Positions 8,182-16,499 of a DNA stretch of 64,000 nucleotides are shown one piece after another. Under the pieces are notes generated by a model, which had not been told where the DNA came from, ran no database searches, and worked only from the letters and a program-made list of their open reading frames with translations. The first letter of the stretch is position 1. Every line of letters begins with the position of its first letter. The DNA comes from Streptomyces misionensis (GTDB lineage Bacteria > Actinomycetota > Actinomycetes > Streptomycetales > Streptomycetaceae), in NCBI RefSeq assembly GCF_900104815.1, contig NZ_FNTD01000004.1, forward strand, positions 1,984,001 through 2,048,000, given 5' to 3'. The position numbers and the translations under genes are program-made.

Positions 8182-8472
8182 CACACCTTCCCCCGGACTA
8201 CCAACCGTCAGCGAGCAGTGCCCTGTCACTCCCTGTGTCGCGCCCCTGCCGATTCCGTGAGCAACAGAAGCAACTCAGGCACGATAGCGGCGATGTCACT
8301 TCCCGGCCGAGTCCTGACATCCCAGCAGGTCACTGCTGGCTGAAAGATGACCACGGCCTACGTCACAACCGTCCCTTGCTCCCGCATACGGCCAAGCTGA
8401 CCCAGTGGGCCGGGCCCCGCTGAGCATGCTCGCCGAGATCGGCAATATCCCTTCGAACTCACGACAGCCGGC
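8182..8472. other. Intergenic region at the proposed recombination boundary
   Basis: About 290 bp between the 184-residue gene and the stop of the polymerase gene, both on the minus strand. It should contain the promoter of the mycosin operon, but no convincing -35/-10 pair was seen. A perfect 7-bp hairpin (8322-8339, CCAGCAG-GTCA-CTGCTGG) could be a weak terminator for the polymerase transcript, although no T-run follows. The composition is less GC-rich than dnaE2. No small gene with a good ribosome-binding site was found. Confidence 0.4.
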
Positions 8473-9483
8473 TCACCTCCGGGCTGGGTTCCGGCCCTGG
8501 CGATCACCAGCCAGGGCGGCGGGATGCACAGCTCCTGAACCGAAGCGGCGGCGAGCCCGGTCCGCGGCGGCTTCAGCGGCGCGGGCACGGTCGTCGCCGG
8601 GATCCAAGGAGAGCTGGCGGTGGGCGGTGCCGGCCGACAGCAGGTCGTCGGCGCGGATCGCGAAGGAACGAACCCGTGCTCGCTGCAGTCCGAGGGCGGT
8701 CAGCAGTCCCAGCGCTGCCGTGGCAAGGACGGGTGAGTGATTGGTGGGTTCCGGCAGTGTGCGGGTGCGCGTGGTGGAACTACGGTCGGCGTACCGCGCC
8801 GTCAGGGTAAGTCGGCTGGTGATCTGGGCTTCACCGCGCAGACGTTGACCGACTCGGTCGGCAAGCCCCAGTACCGCTCGATGCTGTTGTGCCGGGTCGA
8901 GACAATCCCGGTCGAACACAAGGTCGGCGACCAAGTGCGCTGCCGGTTCCGACGGGGTGACCGGACGGGGGTCGCGACCACGGGCACGTTCGGACAGCAG
9001 TCGCGCCTGGCCGGTGCCGAGGAGGCGTTGCAGGGTCGCCGGGGGCAGGTCGGCGATCTGGCCGATGTGGTGCAGGCCGTACCGGCCGAGGGTCGCCGCC
9101 GTGGTGCGGCCGATCCCGGGCAGCGCGGTGACCGGGCGCGGGTGGAGCCACTCGGCGGCCCGGTCGGCGGGCACCCAGGTGGTCTCCCCCGGAGCCGACG
9201 CGTCGGCCGCCATGGCCGCCAGCATCCGGTTGCCCGCGAGCCCGGCGCTGCTGTCGATGCCGTAGAGGGCCTTCAGCCGCATCATCGTCGTCTGGACCAG
9301 GTCGTAGGGCGACAGGTCGAAGTACCGCAGCGCCGAGGTCAGGTCCAGTTGGACGGCGTCGGGCGGCACGGCCTGCACATGGGGCGTGATACCAGACACC
9401 AGTTCGATTACATCGCCGTACTGCTCCTCGCTCAGCGCGGCGTGCAGATGAAGATGGGCGATGTGCCGCTGACGGATGCTCAT
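8473..9483 (-). CDS. Y-family polymerase-like protein lacking catalytic residues (ImuB-like)
   Basis: A 336-residue protein that belongs to the Y-family by its helix-hairpin-helix thumb (ALPGIGRTTAATLGRYGLHH) and little-finger region (LQRARVRSFAIRADDL), where DinB proteins contact DNA and the sliding clamp. The catalytic acidic residues are not kept. The first motif, normally DMDAFFA, reads HLHLHAA (residues 10-16), and SIDEAYLD reads PPDAVQLD (40-47), with only about 30 residues between them instead of about 95. The protein is therefore probably a non-catalytic adaptor, as ImuB is for DnaE2 in mycobacteria. The ATG at 9481-9483 overlaps the dnaE2 stop (ATGA). Its 3' end differs clearly from the remnant at 4150-4446. 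Confidence 0.8.
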   Translation of the reverse strand: MSIRQRHIAHLHLHAALSEEQYGDVIELVSGITPHVQAVPPDAVQLDLTSALRYFDLSPYDLVQTTMMRLKALYGIDSSAGLAGNRMLAAMAADASAPGETTWVPADRAAEWLHPRPVTALPGIGRTTAATLGRYGLHHIGQIADLPPATLQRLLGTGQARLLSERARGRDPRPVTPSEPAAHLVADLVFDRDCLDPAQQHRAVLGLADRVGQRLRGEAQITSRLTLTARYADRSSTTRTRTLPEPTNHSPVLATAALGLLTALGLQRARVRSFAIRADDLLSAGTAHRQLSLDPGDDRARAAEAAADRARRRFGSGAVHPAALAGDRQGRNPARR

Positions 9484-12400
9484 CCCGCGCTCCCCGGACT
9501 GGTGTAACCGAACTTCTTCAGGTCGGCCGACCGGCTGCCGGCGGGCAGCAGATCGGCGTACGGATGCAGCCGGGCGCCGGTGGTGCCGTTGGCCAGGGTG
9601 CGCCGCGGCTGGGCGGGCGTCGGGTGCGGGCGGTGCTCGCCGAGGAGGGCGAGCGCGGCCTCGGGGCCGTGGTCCCGGCGGGCGGCGGCGATCCGGTCGA
9701 GGTCCCAGGCCATGGTGCCGACGACGGTACGGCGGGTGCCGCGCACCTGGACCGTGCCCCGCACCAGCAGCAGCCCGCTGTGGAAGACGGTGTACGCGCA
9801 GGCCGGGTGGGAGTCCTCGAAGAACGCCAGGTCGACCAGGCCGGAGCCGTCCTCCAGGGTGACGAAGATGATCCGTCTGCCGCTGGCGATCGGCGGGGTC
9901 TGGGTCGAGGCCCGCACCCCCGCCACGAGCACCCGCTGCCCGGCCCGCAGCCCGGCCAGGTGCGCCGCGTCGGTCGCGCCGATCTCCCGCAGCAGCCGGT
10001 GGTGGTGCTCCATCAGGTGCCGGGAGACGTCGATGCCGAGGCTGTTCAGCTCGGCGCCGAGCGCCTCGCGCCCGGTCATCTCCGGCAGCCCGCTCGGCTC
10101 CACCCCGCCGACCGCGCCCGCGATCAGGGGGAGTTGCCCGGTGCCCGCGGACCGGCCGCGGGCGGCCCGGTGGAGCTCGGCGATCTGGAGCAGCAGATCG
10201 CGGCGGGTGAGCCGGCCGTCGTGCAGACAGCCCAGCGCGCCGATCTCCGCGAGGCGCTCGGCGACCGGCCGGCTGGGCCGGGCCCGCTGCCAGAGGTCCG
10301 ACAGCGAGCCGTACGGCTGTCCCTCCTCGATCCGCGCGCACTCCTGCTCGCCGATCCCGTGCACGGCGGACAGCGCGAGCCGTACGCCCCACTGCCCCCC
10401 GTCGGTCTTCTCCACGGTGTGCCGCGCCCGGGAACGGTTGACGTCGACGGGCAGCACCGGCACCCCGCGCCGGCGCGCGTCGGAGACCAGGACCCGCTTG
10501 GGCCACATCCCGGGGTCGTGTTCGAGCAGTCCGGCCAGCAGGAACGCCGGATGGTGCGCCTTGAGCCAGGCGCTCTGCAGGGCCGGTACGGCGAAGGCGA
10601 CGGCGTGCGCCCGGCAGAAGCCGTACGCCCCGAAGGCCTCGACGGTCTTCCACACCTCGTCCCGCACGGCCGCGTCGTAGCCGCGCGCGCGGGCCCGTCG
10701 CTGGAACCACTCCCTGATCTCGGGCAGCCGTTCCTTGTCGCCGAGCGCCCGCCGGGTGATCTCCGCGAAGGCCCGGTCGCACCCGGTCAGCACCCGCAGC
10801 GTCTCGATGATCTGCTCGTGCCAGATGGTCACGCCGTAGGTGTCGGCGAGCACCGGCTCCAGGTCCGGGTGGGCGTACGCCGGCGCGCCGCCGTGGCGGG
10901 CGGCGATGTACCGCTCGGGCATGCCGCCCGCGACCGGGCCGGGGCGGAAGAGGCTGATGTCGGCGATGACGTCCTGCTGGTTGCGCGGCTGCAACCGGGA
11001 CAGCAGGTCCTGCTGGCCGGGCGACTCCAGCTGGAACAGGCCGAGGGTCTGGCTCTCCTGGATCAGCTTGAACGCGAAGACGTCGTCGAGCGGCACCTGC
11101 GCGGGATCGTCCAGGTCGATGCGTTCGCCGGTGGTCCGTTCGATCTCGGCGACGGCATGGGCCATCGCGGACTGCATCCGCACGCCCAGGACGTCGAGCT
11201 TGATGTTGCCGAGCGCCTCGATCTCCTCCTTCGCGGCCATGGCCATGGGGTAGTCGCCCTGCGGGGTGGGCTGCACCGGCAGCCGGTCCAGCAGGGTGGC
11301 GTCGCTGATGACCACACCGCAGGGGTGCATGGCCATGCCGTGGACCAGCGAGTCGAGCCCCTCGGCCAGTTCCCACAGGGGCCCGAACCGGGGCGCCTCG
11401 GCCGCCAGCGCGCGCAGTTCGGGCAGTTCGGCGAGGGCGCCGGTGATGTCGGCGGCGCGCAGGTGCGGGAAGCTCTTGGCGATCCGGTCCACCTCCGCGG
11501 GCGCGATGCCGAGGGCGAGGCCGGTGTCCCGCAGGGCCCGGCGGGCGCGGTAGGTCTCGGGCATGGCGGTGACCGCCACCCGCTCCTTGCCGAACCGTTC
11601 GAAGATCGCGTCGTAGCACTCCAGACGGCGCGCGGACTCCACGTCGATGTCGATGTCGGGCAGCGAGGCCCGGCGCACGCTGAGGAAGCGTTCGAACAGC
11701 AGGTGGTGGTCGAGCGGGTTGGCGGTGGCGATGCCCAGCGCGTGGCAGACCAGGGAACCGGCGCCCGAGCCGCGGGCCGCGACCCGGATGCCCTTCGCCC
11801 GGATGTCGGCGACGACCTGGCCGACGGCGAGGAAGTACGAGTCGTAACGCAGCCGGGAGATCACGGCGAGTTCCTCGTCGAGGCGGGCGAGCGCCGCCGG
11901 GTCCCGGTCGAGGCCCCGCCGGGCGAGGCCCTCCTCGCTGCGCCGGCGCAGCAGCCGGGCGGCGCCGTCGGCTCCGGGTTCGGCGCCGAACAGGGCGGGC
12001 TCCGGGAAGTGCGGGGTGCCCAGGCCCAGGTCGGGGCCGGGGTCGAGGGTGCACTCGGCGGCCGTGGCGGCGGTGTCCGCGAGCAGCCGGCGGGCCCGCC
12101 GCTCGTCGGCTCCGGCGCACTCGGCGACCATCCGGGCGAGGACCGTCATCTCCCGCTCGCCCTTGAGCCAGCGCTGCCCGCTGTCCAGGCGGCGGCGGTC
12201 GATGGGCCGCAGCAGCCGGGCGGCGTCCAGGACGTCGGCGAGGCGGTGCTGGCCGGGGTCGGCGTAGCGGACGGCGTTGGACAGGACGGCGGTGGTGCCG
12301 GTGCGGTCGGCGAGCGCGAGGGTGCGGGCGGCGAGCCGCAGGGACCCCGGACCGATGCCCGAACGTTTCTGCGCAACGGCTTCCAGCCGGACCTCCCGCC

Positions 12401-12932
12401 CGAAGATCTCCCGCCAGGGCGCCAGCAGCCGCACCGCGACGTCCTCCCGGCCCACCGCCAGCGCCCGCACCGGCTCCGAGAGCGGGCCGAGCAGGACGAT
12501 CAGGCCGGGGCCGCCGTGCTCCCGCAGCGCGGTCCACGGCACCACGGGGGCCGTGCCGCCGAGCGCGTCGGCATGGGCGGCCGAGGTGATGCGGCACAGC
12601 CGCGCCCACCCCTCCCGGTCCCGGGCGAGCAGCACGACCCGCAGCGGCGGCTCGACCACGTGGGCGCCACCGCGCGCCGGGGTGCGCCGGCGCTGGGCGG
12701 GCGGCGGCGGGGCGATCCCCTCCACCGCGAGATCGACGCCGAGGACCGGCCGCACCCCTTCCTTCGCACACGCCCGTACGAATCGGACGACGCCGGTGAC
12801 CGTGTCCCGGTCGGTGAGCGCGAGCGCCTCCGCCCCCCGCTCAGCCGCCCTGCGCACCAGCTGCTCCGGGTGCGCGGCGCCATAGCGGGCGGAGTAACCG
12901 GACGCGACATGCAGATGAGCGAAGCCCGCCAT
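9480..12932 (-). CDS. dnaE2: Error-prone DNA polymerase III alpha subunit DnaE2
   Basis: A 1150-residue C-family polymerase of the length usual for DnaE2. The PHP domain starts at residue 5 (AHLHVASGYSARYG). The palm carries the catalytic acidic cluster PDIDIDVES at about residues 422-430, a further conserved Asp lies in IKLDVLGVRM, and the GLFQLESPGQQDLL and DISLFRPGPVAGGMPERY blocks are present. A C-terminal OB fold (RRIIFVTLEDGSG) binds single strands. DnaE2 performs lesion bypass and SOS mutagenesis with an ImuB-like partner, here encoded by the overlapping next gene. GGGAGG precedes the ATG by 7 bp. A LexA-box-like palindrome lies 54 bp upstream of the ATG. Confidence 0.95.
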   Translation of the reverse strand: MAGFAHLHVASGYSARYGAAHPEQLVRRAAERGAEALALTDRDTVTGVVRFVRACAKEGVRPVLGVDLAVEGIAPPPPAQRRRTPARGGAHVVEPPLRVVLLARDREGWARLCRITSAAHADALGGTAPVVPWTALREHGGPGLIVLLGPLSEPVRALAVGREDVAVRLLAPWREIFGREVRLEAVAQKRSGIGPGSLRLAARTLALADRTGTTAVLSNAVRYADPGQHRLADVLDAARLLRPIDRRRLDSGQRWLKGEREMTVLARMVAECAGADERRARRLLADTAATAAECTLDPGPDLGLGTPHFPEPALFGAEPGADGAARLLRRRSEEGLARRGLDRDPAALARLDEELAVISRLRYDSYFLAVGQVVADIRAKGIRVAARGSGAGSLVCHALGIATANPLDHHLLFERFLSVRRASLPDIDIDVESARRLECYDAIFERFGKERVAVTAMPETYRARRALRDTGLALGIAPAEVDRIAKSFPHLRAADITGALAELPELRALAAEAPRFGPLWELAEGLDSLVHGMAMHPCGVVISDATLLDRLPVQPTPQGDYPMAMAAKEEIEALGNIKLDVLGVRMQSAMAHAVAEIERTTGERIDLDDPAQVPLDDVFAFKLIQESQTLGLFQLESPGQQDLLSRLQPRNQQDVIADISLFRPGPVAGGMPERYIAARHGGAPAYAHPDLEPVLADTYGVTIWHEQIIETLRVLTGCDRAFAEITRRALGDKERLPEIREWFQRRARARGYDAAVRDEVWKTVEAFGAYGFCRAHAVAFAVPALQSAWLKAHHPAFLLAGLLEHDPGMWPKRVLVSDARRRGVPVLPVDVNRSRARHTVEKTDGGQWGVRLALSAVHGIGEQECARIEEGQPYGSLSDLWQRARPSRPVAERLAEIGALGCLHDGRLTRRDLLLQIAELHRAARGRSAGTGQLPLIAGAVGGVEPSGLPEMTGREALGAELNSLGIDVSRHLMEHHHRLLREIGATDAAHLAGLRAGQRVLVAGVRASTQTPPIASGRRIIFVTLEDGSGLVDLAFFEDSHPACAYTVFHSGLLLVRGTVQVRGTRRTVVGTMAWDLDRIAAARRDHGPEAALALLGEHRPHPTPAQPRRTLANGTTGARLHPYADLLPAGSRSADLKKFGYTSPGSAG

Positions 12933-12984
12933 GCCGCACCTCCCTCACACCCACCCCTTTTCAGCCATTCCATCCGATACGTTC

Positions 12985-13001
12985 ATCGTACGCTCGTTCG
13001 A
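12985..13001 (-). promoter_or_regulatory. Candidate LexA (SOS) box over the dnaE2 -10 element
   Basis: On the minus strand positions 13001-12986 read TCGAACGAGCGTACGA, which matches the actinobacterial SOS box TCGAAC-N4-GTTCGA at 11 of 12 defined positions. It overlaps TACGAT (12990-12985), a fair -10 hexamer, about 53 bp before the dnaE2 ATG, so LexA binding would block transcription. No good -35 was found. A further TCGAAC half-like element lies at 13038-13043. dnaE2 is a known LexA target in mycobacteria; binding here is predicted. Confidence 0.7.
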
Positions 13002-13117
13002 ATACTGTAACCCCATCGCCGCCGGTCAGCGACTTCATTCGAACAAGTAGGCGATCAATCGCGAGGAGTGAGCGGTGGCCGGAACGGGACGGCGCGAGGA
13101 GCGGGGGCGGAGACGAC

Positions 13118-13152
13118 GACGCCCCGCCCCGGGGAGACCGGGGCGGGGCGTC
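13118..13152 (-). terminator. Rho-independent-type terminator after the 360-residue protease gene
   Basis: Perfect 15-bp inverted repeat (13118-13132 and 13138-13152) with a 5-base loop, 21 bp downstream of the protease stop codon at 13174. The stem is almost purely GC. A T-run is weak, as is common for streptomycete terminators. Confidence 0.8.
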
Positions 13153-13173
13153 GGGAGGGGAACCGGGTGACGG

Positions 13174-14256
13174 TCAGCCGATCTCGGTGCCCGTGGCCGT
13201 CAGGGCCGCGGTGACCGGCTGGAAGAAGGTCTCGCCGCCGGAGGTGCAGTCACCGCTGCCGCCGGAGGTCAGACCGATCGCCTCGCTGCCGGAGAACAGG
13301 GAGCCGCCACTGTCGCCGGGCTCGGCGCAGACGTCGGTCTGGATCAGCCCGCCGACCGTGCCCTCCTGGTAGTTCACGGTGGCGTTCAGGCCGGTGACCG
13401 TGCCGTCGTGCACATGGGTCGTGGACCCGCTGCGCGTGACCTTCATGCCCACCGTGGCCTCGGCCGCACCGGTGATCTTCTGGGTCGAGCCGTCGTACAG
13501 GTCGACCTCACTCGGGTGGTCGGCGCCCGAGGTGTACTTGACCAGACCGTAGTCGGTGCCCGGGAAGTGGGACTCCGCGTTCTGCCCGATCTCGTTGCCG
13601 TCGGCGTCCGACCAGCTGGAGATGGACGCGGTGCAGTGCCCGGCGGTCAGGAAGTACGGCTGCCCGCCCTTGACCACGTTGAAGCCGAGCGAGCAGCGGC
13701 CGCCGGAGCCGTTGATGGCGTCGCCGCCGGCGATGAAGGGCTTGAACTCCGTTTGGGAGCGCTTCAGTTCGACCTTGCCGCCGAGCCCCTCGACCACCTT
13801 GCTCAGCTTGGCCCAGCGCGCGCCGGTGACCGACTTGTCGGCCGTGACGACCACCTTGTTCGACACCGGGTCGGTGGCCCAGGACGTGCCCGGGATGGTC
13901 GCGTCCTTCTTCAGCGTCGCGCGGGCGCCGTCGAGTTCGGCGAGCGAGTGGGCGACGATTCTGGCCTTGGCGCCCGCGGCCTCGACGGTCTTCGCGGCGG
14001 TCTCGTCGAGCACGTTGACGACGAGACTCTTGGCCTTGGCGTCGTAGTAGCTGCCCGCGGCGCCGCCACCGAGGTGCGAACTCAGCGTGGAGGCCAGGTT
14101 CGCGGCCGCCGGAGCGGACAGCGGCCGGGGCTGCGCCACGGACTTCGCGGGCTCGCTGGCGTTCGCATTCTGCAAGGTGACTCCTGCCACGGCCAGCGCG
14201 GCGATGCCCGCGCCGGTCATGACGAGCCGCCGCCGGGGTATGCGTCGGTGCTTCAA
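13174..14256 (-). CDS. Secreted streptogrisin-family serine protease (S1E, alpha-lytic type), 360 residues
   Basis: A preproprotease for extracellular protein degradation. An Arg-rich N-terminus (RRIPRRRL) and a hydrophobic segment (about 13-27) form the signal peptide. A propeptide of about 140 residues follows, and the mature domain starts near [10 protein letters not shown] (174-183). The catalytic residues are His207 (TAGHC), Asp235 (GTDYGLVKY) and Ser316 (GDSGGS); paired cysteines Cys188/Cys208 and Cys310/Cys337 are visible. I chose the TTG at 14254-14256, because AGGAGG ends 7 bases before it. The longer propeptide compared with the neighbouring 299-residue paralogue suggests a different activation or substrate range. 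Confidence 0.9.
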   Translation of the reverse strand: MKHRRIPRRRLVMTGAGIAALAVAGVTLQNANASEPAKSVAQPRPLSAPAAANLASTLSSHLGGGAAGSYYDAKAKSLVVNVLDETAAKTVEAAGAKARIVAHSLAELDGARATLKKDATIPGTSWATDPVSNKVVVTADKSVTGARWAKLSKVVEGLGGKVELKRSQTEFKPFIAGGDAINGSGGRCSLGFNVVKGGQPYFLTAGHCTASISSWSDADGNEIGQNAESHFPGTDYGLVKYTSGADHPSEVDLYDGSTQKITGAAEATVGMKVTRSGSTTHVHDGTVTGLNATVNYQEGTVGGLIQTDVCAEPGDSGGSLFSGSEAIGLTSGGSGDCTSGGETFFQPVTAALTATGTEIG

Positions 14257-14596
14257 CTCACGTCCTCCTGTGGGGGATGGCCATGCGGGTTGTGGGGACC
14301 CGACGACCTGAAGGCTGGTTGACGGGCGCCCACTCTTCCGAACCCCACAGGGGACACACAAGACCGACTTCCGGACGCGCGTGGCAACGGCTTGCGTACA
14401 CCTGTTCCCGCCTGACCGTCCGTCACCGCCCAGGGAATTTCGCGCCGCAAACACTACGAGCGAGTAACACTCACCCCAACGTGACCGGAGCGCATGGCTT
14501 GTTCCTTTCCCCTTCCTTCACGCCCCGGGCACGAAGAAGCCCCCGCACACACGGATGTGTGCGGGGGCTCGCCACGACCGTGGCCGGAGCGGGGGG
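14257..14596. other. Intergenic region between the two protease genes
   Basis: 340 bp. It holds the promoter region of the 360-residue protease and, near 14538-14569, the terminator of the upstream protease gene. Short direct repeats and AT-richer patches such as GAGTAACACTCACCCC (about 14460-14475) are seen on the plus strand, but I could not assign a -10/-35 pair with confidence. No gene is supported here. Confidence 0.5.
14538..14569 (-). terminator. Strong hairpin terminator after the SprB-like protease gene
   Basis: Perfect 14-bp stem (AGCCCCCGCACACA and its complement) with a CGGA loop, 27 bp after the stop at 14597. On the minus strand it is followed by TTCTTCG, a partial T-tract. Confidence 0.85.
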
Positions 14597-15496
14597 TCAG
14601 GGAAGCGTGACGCCGTAGTAGCTCAGGGCCTCGGTGACCGGCTGGAAGAAGGTCGTGCCGCCGGAGGTGCAGTCGCCGCTGCCGCCGGAGGTCAGACCGT
14701 AGGCCGTGGAGCCGTTGTACAGCGGGCCGCCGCTGTCGCCGCCCTCGGCGCAGACCGTGGTCTGGATCAGGCCGGAGACGATGCCGTCGCTGCCGTAGTT
14801 GACGGTGGCGTTGAGCGCGGTGACCTTGCCGCTGTGCGTACCGGTGGTGGAGCCGCGCCGGTAGACGGTCTGGCCCACACTCGGGGTGGCCGCGCTGGAG
14901 ATGGTCTGGCTGCCGACCGCGCTCGGGTGCGCGATCGAGGAGTTGGTGTACTTGACCAGGGCGAAGTCATTGCCCGGGAAGCTGTAGCCCACGTTGGTGC
15001 CCAGCGTGGTGGTGTGCCCGGAGTTGCTGTACCAGGTGGAGGCGACCTGGCCGCAGTGTCCGGCGGTCAGGAAGTAGTACGTGCTGCCGCTGTGCACGTT
15101 GAAGCCGAGCGAACAGCGGTACTGGCCGCCGTAGATGGCGTCGCCGCCGCTGATCAGCGGCTTGAACGTGCCGGCCGTGTGCTTGATGGTGAGCGCGCCC
15201 GCGTCGGTGCCGGCCTGCTTCTTGATCTTGGCGATCTCGGCCTGGGAGACCGTGCTGTCGACGGTGACGACGACACGGTTGGTCGCGGGGTCGACGGCCC
15301 AGGCGGTGCCGGGGACGTCCGCCTTCATCACCGAGTCGCTCGCCTGGGTGAGCTGTGCGGTGCTGAACGGGTGGGCCTCGCTCGCGTTCGCGGTGGGGGC
15401 GGCGAACGCGGCCGCGGCCAGGAAGCCCGCGGCCACGGCGACCAGCCGGGTCCGTCTCGCCGTACCGCCGCGGGGAGTGGTGCGCTTGATCCTCAC
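14597..15496 (-). CDS. Streptogrisin B-like secreted serine protease precursor
   Basis: A 299-residue preproenzyme with the same length and domain plan as streptogrisin B (SprB). The signal peptide ends near ANA-38, the propeptide runs to about residue 114, and the mature enzyme begins [10 protein letters not shown] (115-124). The triad is His147 (TAGHC), Asp177 (NDFALVKY) and Ser255 (GGDSGGPLY); the disulfide pairs are Cys128/Cys148 and Cys249/Cys276. It is exported by Sec, then auto-activated as a chymotrypsin-like endoprotease. The GTG start (15494-15496) has GGAGGG 8 bases upstream. The frame stays open far upstream, through the neighbouring pseudogene, but without any family resemblance. 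Confidence 0.92.
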   Translation of the reverse strand: MRIKRTTPRGGTARRTRLVAVAAGFLAAAAFAAPTANASEAHPFSTAQLTQASDSVMKADVPGTAWAVDPATNRVVVTVDSTVSQAEIAKIKKQAGTDAGALTIKHTAGTFKPLISGGDAIYGGQYRCSLGFNVHSGSTYYFLTAGHCGQVASTWYSNSGHTTTLGTNVGYSFPGNDFALVKYTNSSIAHPSAVGSQTISSAATPSVGQTVYRRGSTTGTHSGKVTALNATVNYGSDGIVSGLIQTTVCAEGGDSGGPLYNGSTAYGLTSGGSGDCTSGGTTFFQPVTEALSYYGVTLP

Positions 15497-15663
15497 TTCT
15501 CGTTCCCTCCAAGGGAAGTAGGGGGCCCGCGTGGGGTCGGGGCCCGGTGAGGCGCAGCCAGGGGTGCCACCGGATTGCGATGTACATGTCCCTGACAACC
15601 GCTGAACGGGAGTATTCGGCCGAACGCCCGGTAGGCACAAGGGTGCCTTTCGGCCGTCGGACT

Positions 15664-16499
15664 TTAGACCTCCTTTGCCCAAAGGCCGCCGCGCCGTGGC
15701 GTTCCGGCGCCCAAGCGGCGTCCGCTCCCCCGCCCGAACGGCCACGTCCGGCGTGTCGCCGGGCGGCGGGAAGGGGCACGGTGCGTGCTCGGCGCAGGCG
15801 CGGGGCGGGAGTCGGGCGCGGGGGGAGCCGGCGGTCGTACGGCCCTCGCCGCCCGGCGCGTCCACGTACGGGAAGCGGAACCGGAAGCCGCCGTCTTCGC
15901 TGGTGGCGTCGGCGAGGACCGCCCACGGCGGCCCCTCCCCCGGCACGCCGCCCTCAGCGTCCGCCCGACACCGCCCGGGGCGAAGGAGGGTTCCCCGGCG
16001 GGGACGGACCCACGGGCGCGGCCGTCCGCGTCGCCGACCCGTACGGTGCGCCGCGCGTCGTACGCCGCGAAGCCGCCCGGCACTGCCCGGCACTGCCCGG
16101 CCGGGGTCGTACGCGGTGGCCTCGAAGCCCCGAAAGGCCCGGCGGGTCCCGGCTCCGAAGTCGCGGACCCGCACCCCCCGGACGCCCTCGCGGACCAGCA
16201 CCACCCGTCGCCCCTGCCGAGCCGGACGCGCCCGGCGGCCTCCGGGCCACCACCGGCGACCAGCCGGATCTCCCCGTGGAAGGGCCGGCGGTGCACCCGC
16301 GGCCCGTCGGCCCCGGCGGCCGCCGGCACAACACCCTGACCGTCCGCCACCCGGTTCCCCGGAATGTCCGGAAGTCGCCCCTCCGGATGGTCTTCCGGCC
16401 AAGGGTGGCGGTCAGGGCGAGCGGCCCGCAGGGGGCCGTGACCGACTCCTCCCGCTTCCGGCGCCGCCGCTTCCCGTCGTCGGCGGCGCCGGTGGTCAC
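15664..16499 (-). pseudogene. DUF1684 protein gene broken by several frameshifts
   Basis: Pieces of a DUF1684 protein appear in order across all three minus-strand frames. The start (GTG 16497-16499, V-T-T-G-A-A-D-D) and [14 protein letters not shown] are in one frame. [10 protein letters not shown] to [15 protein letters not shown] are in a second, [13 protein letters not shown] in a third, [20 protein letters not shown] again in the second, and [18 protein letters not shown] to [18 protein letters not shown] again in the third. At least four frame changes are needed, and the last frame has no stop near the expected end. The start overlaps the LLM monooxygenase stop (GTGA), so this was the last gene of that operon. 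Clustered sequencing errors are the alternative. Confidence 0.75.

Noticed and set aside
9564..13010. A long open frame antisense to dnaE2 on the plus strand
   Set aside because: It mirrors the GC-biased third positions of dnaE2, has repetitive Gly/Arg/Val composition without any family motif, and no ribosome-binding site. The opposite strand encodes a clear C-family polymerase.
15497..16402. N-terminal extension of the SprB-like protease through an upstream open frame
   Set aside because: The frame is open by chance and carries DUF1684 pieces; the GTG at 15496 with GGAGGG and the signal peptide gives the normal 299-residue precursor.
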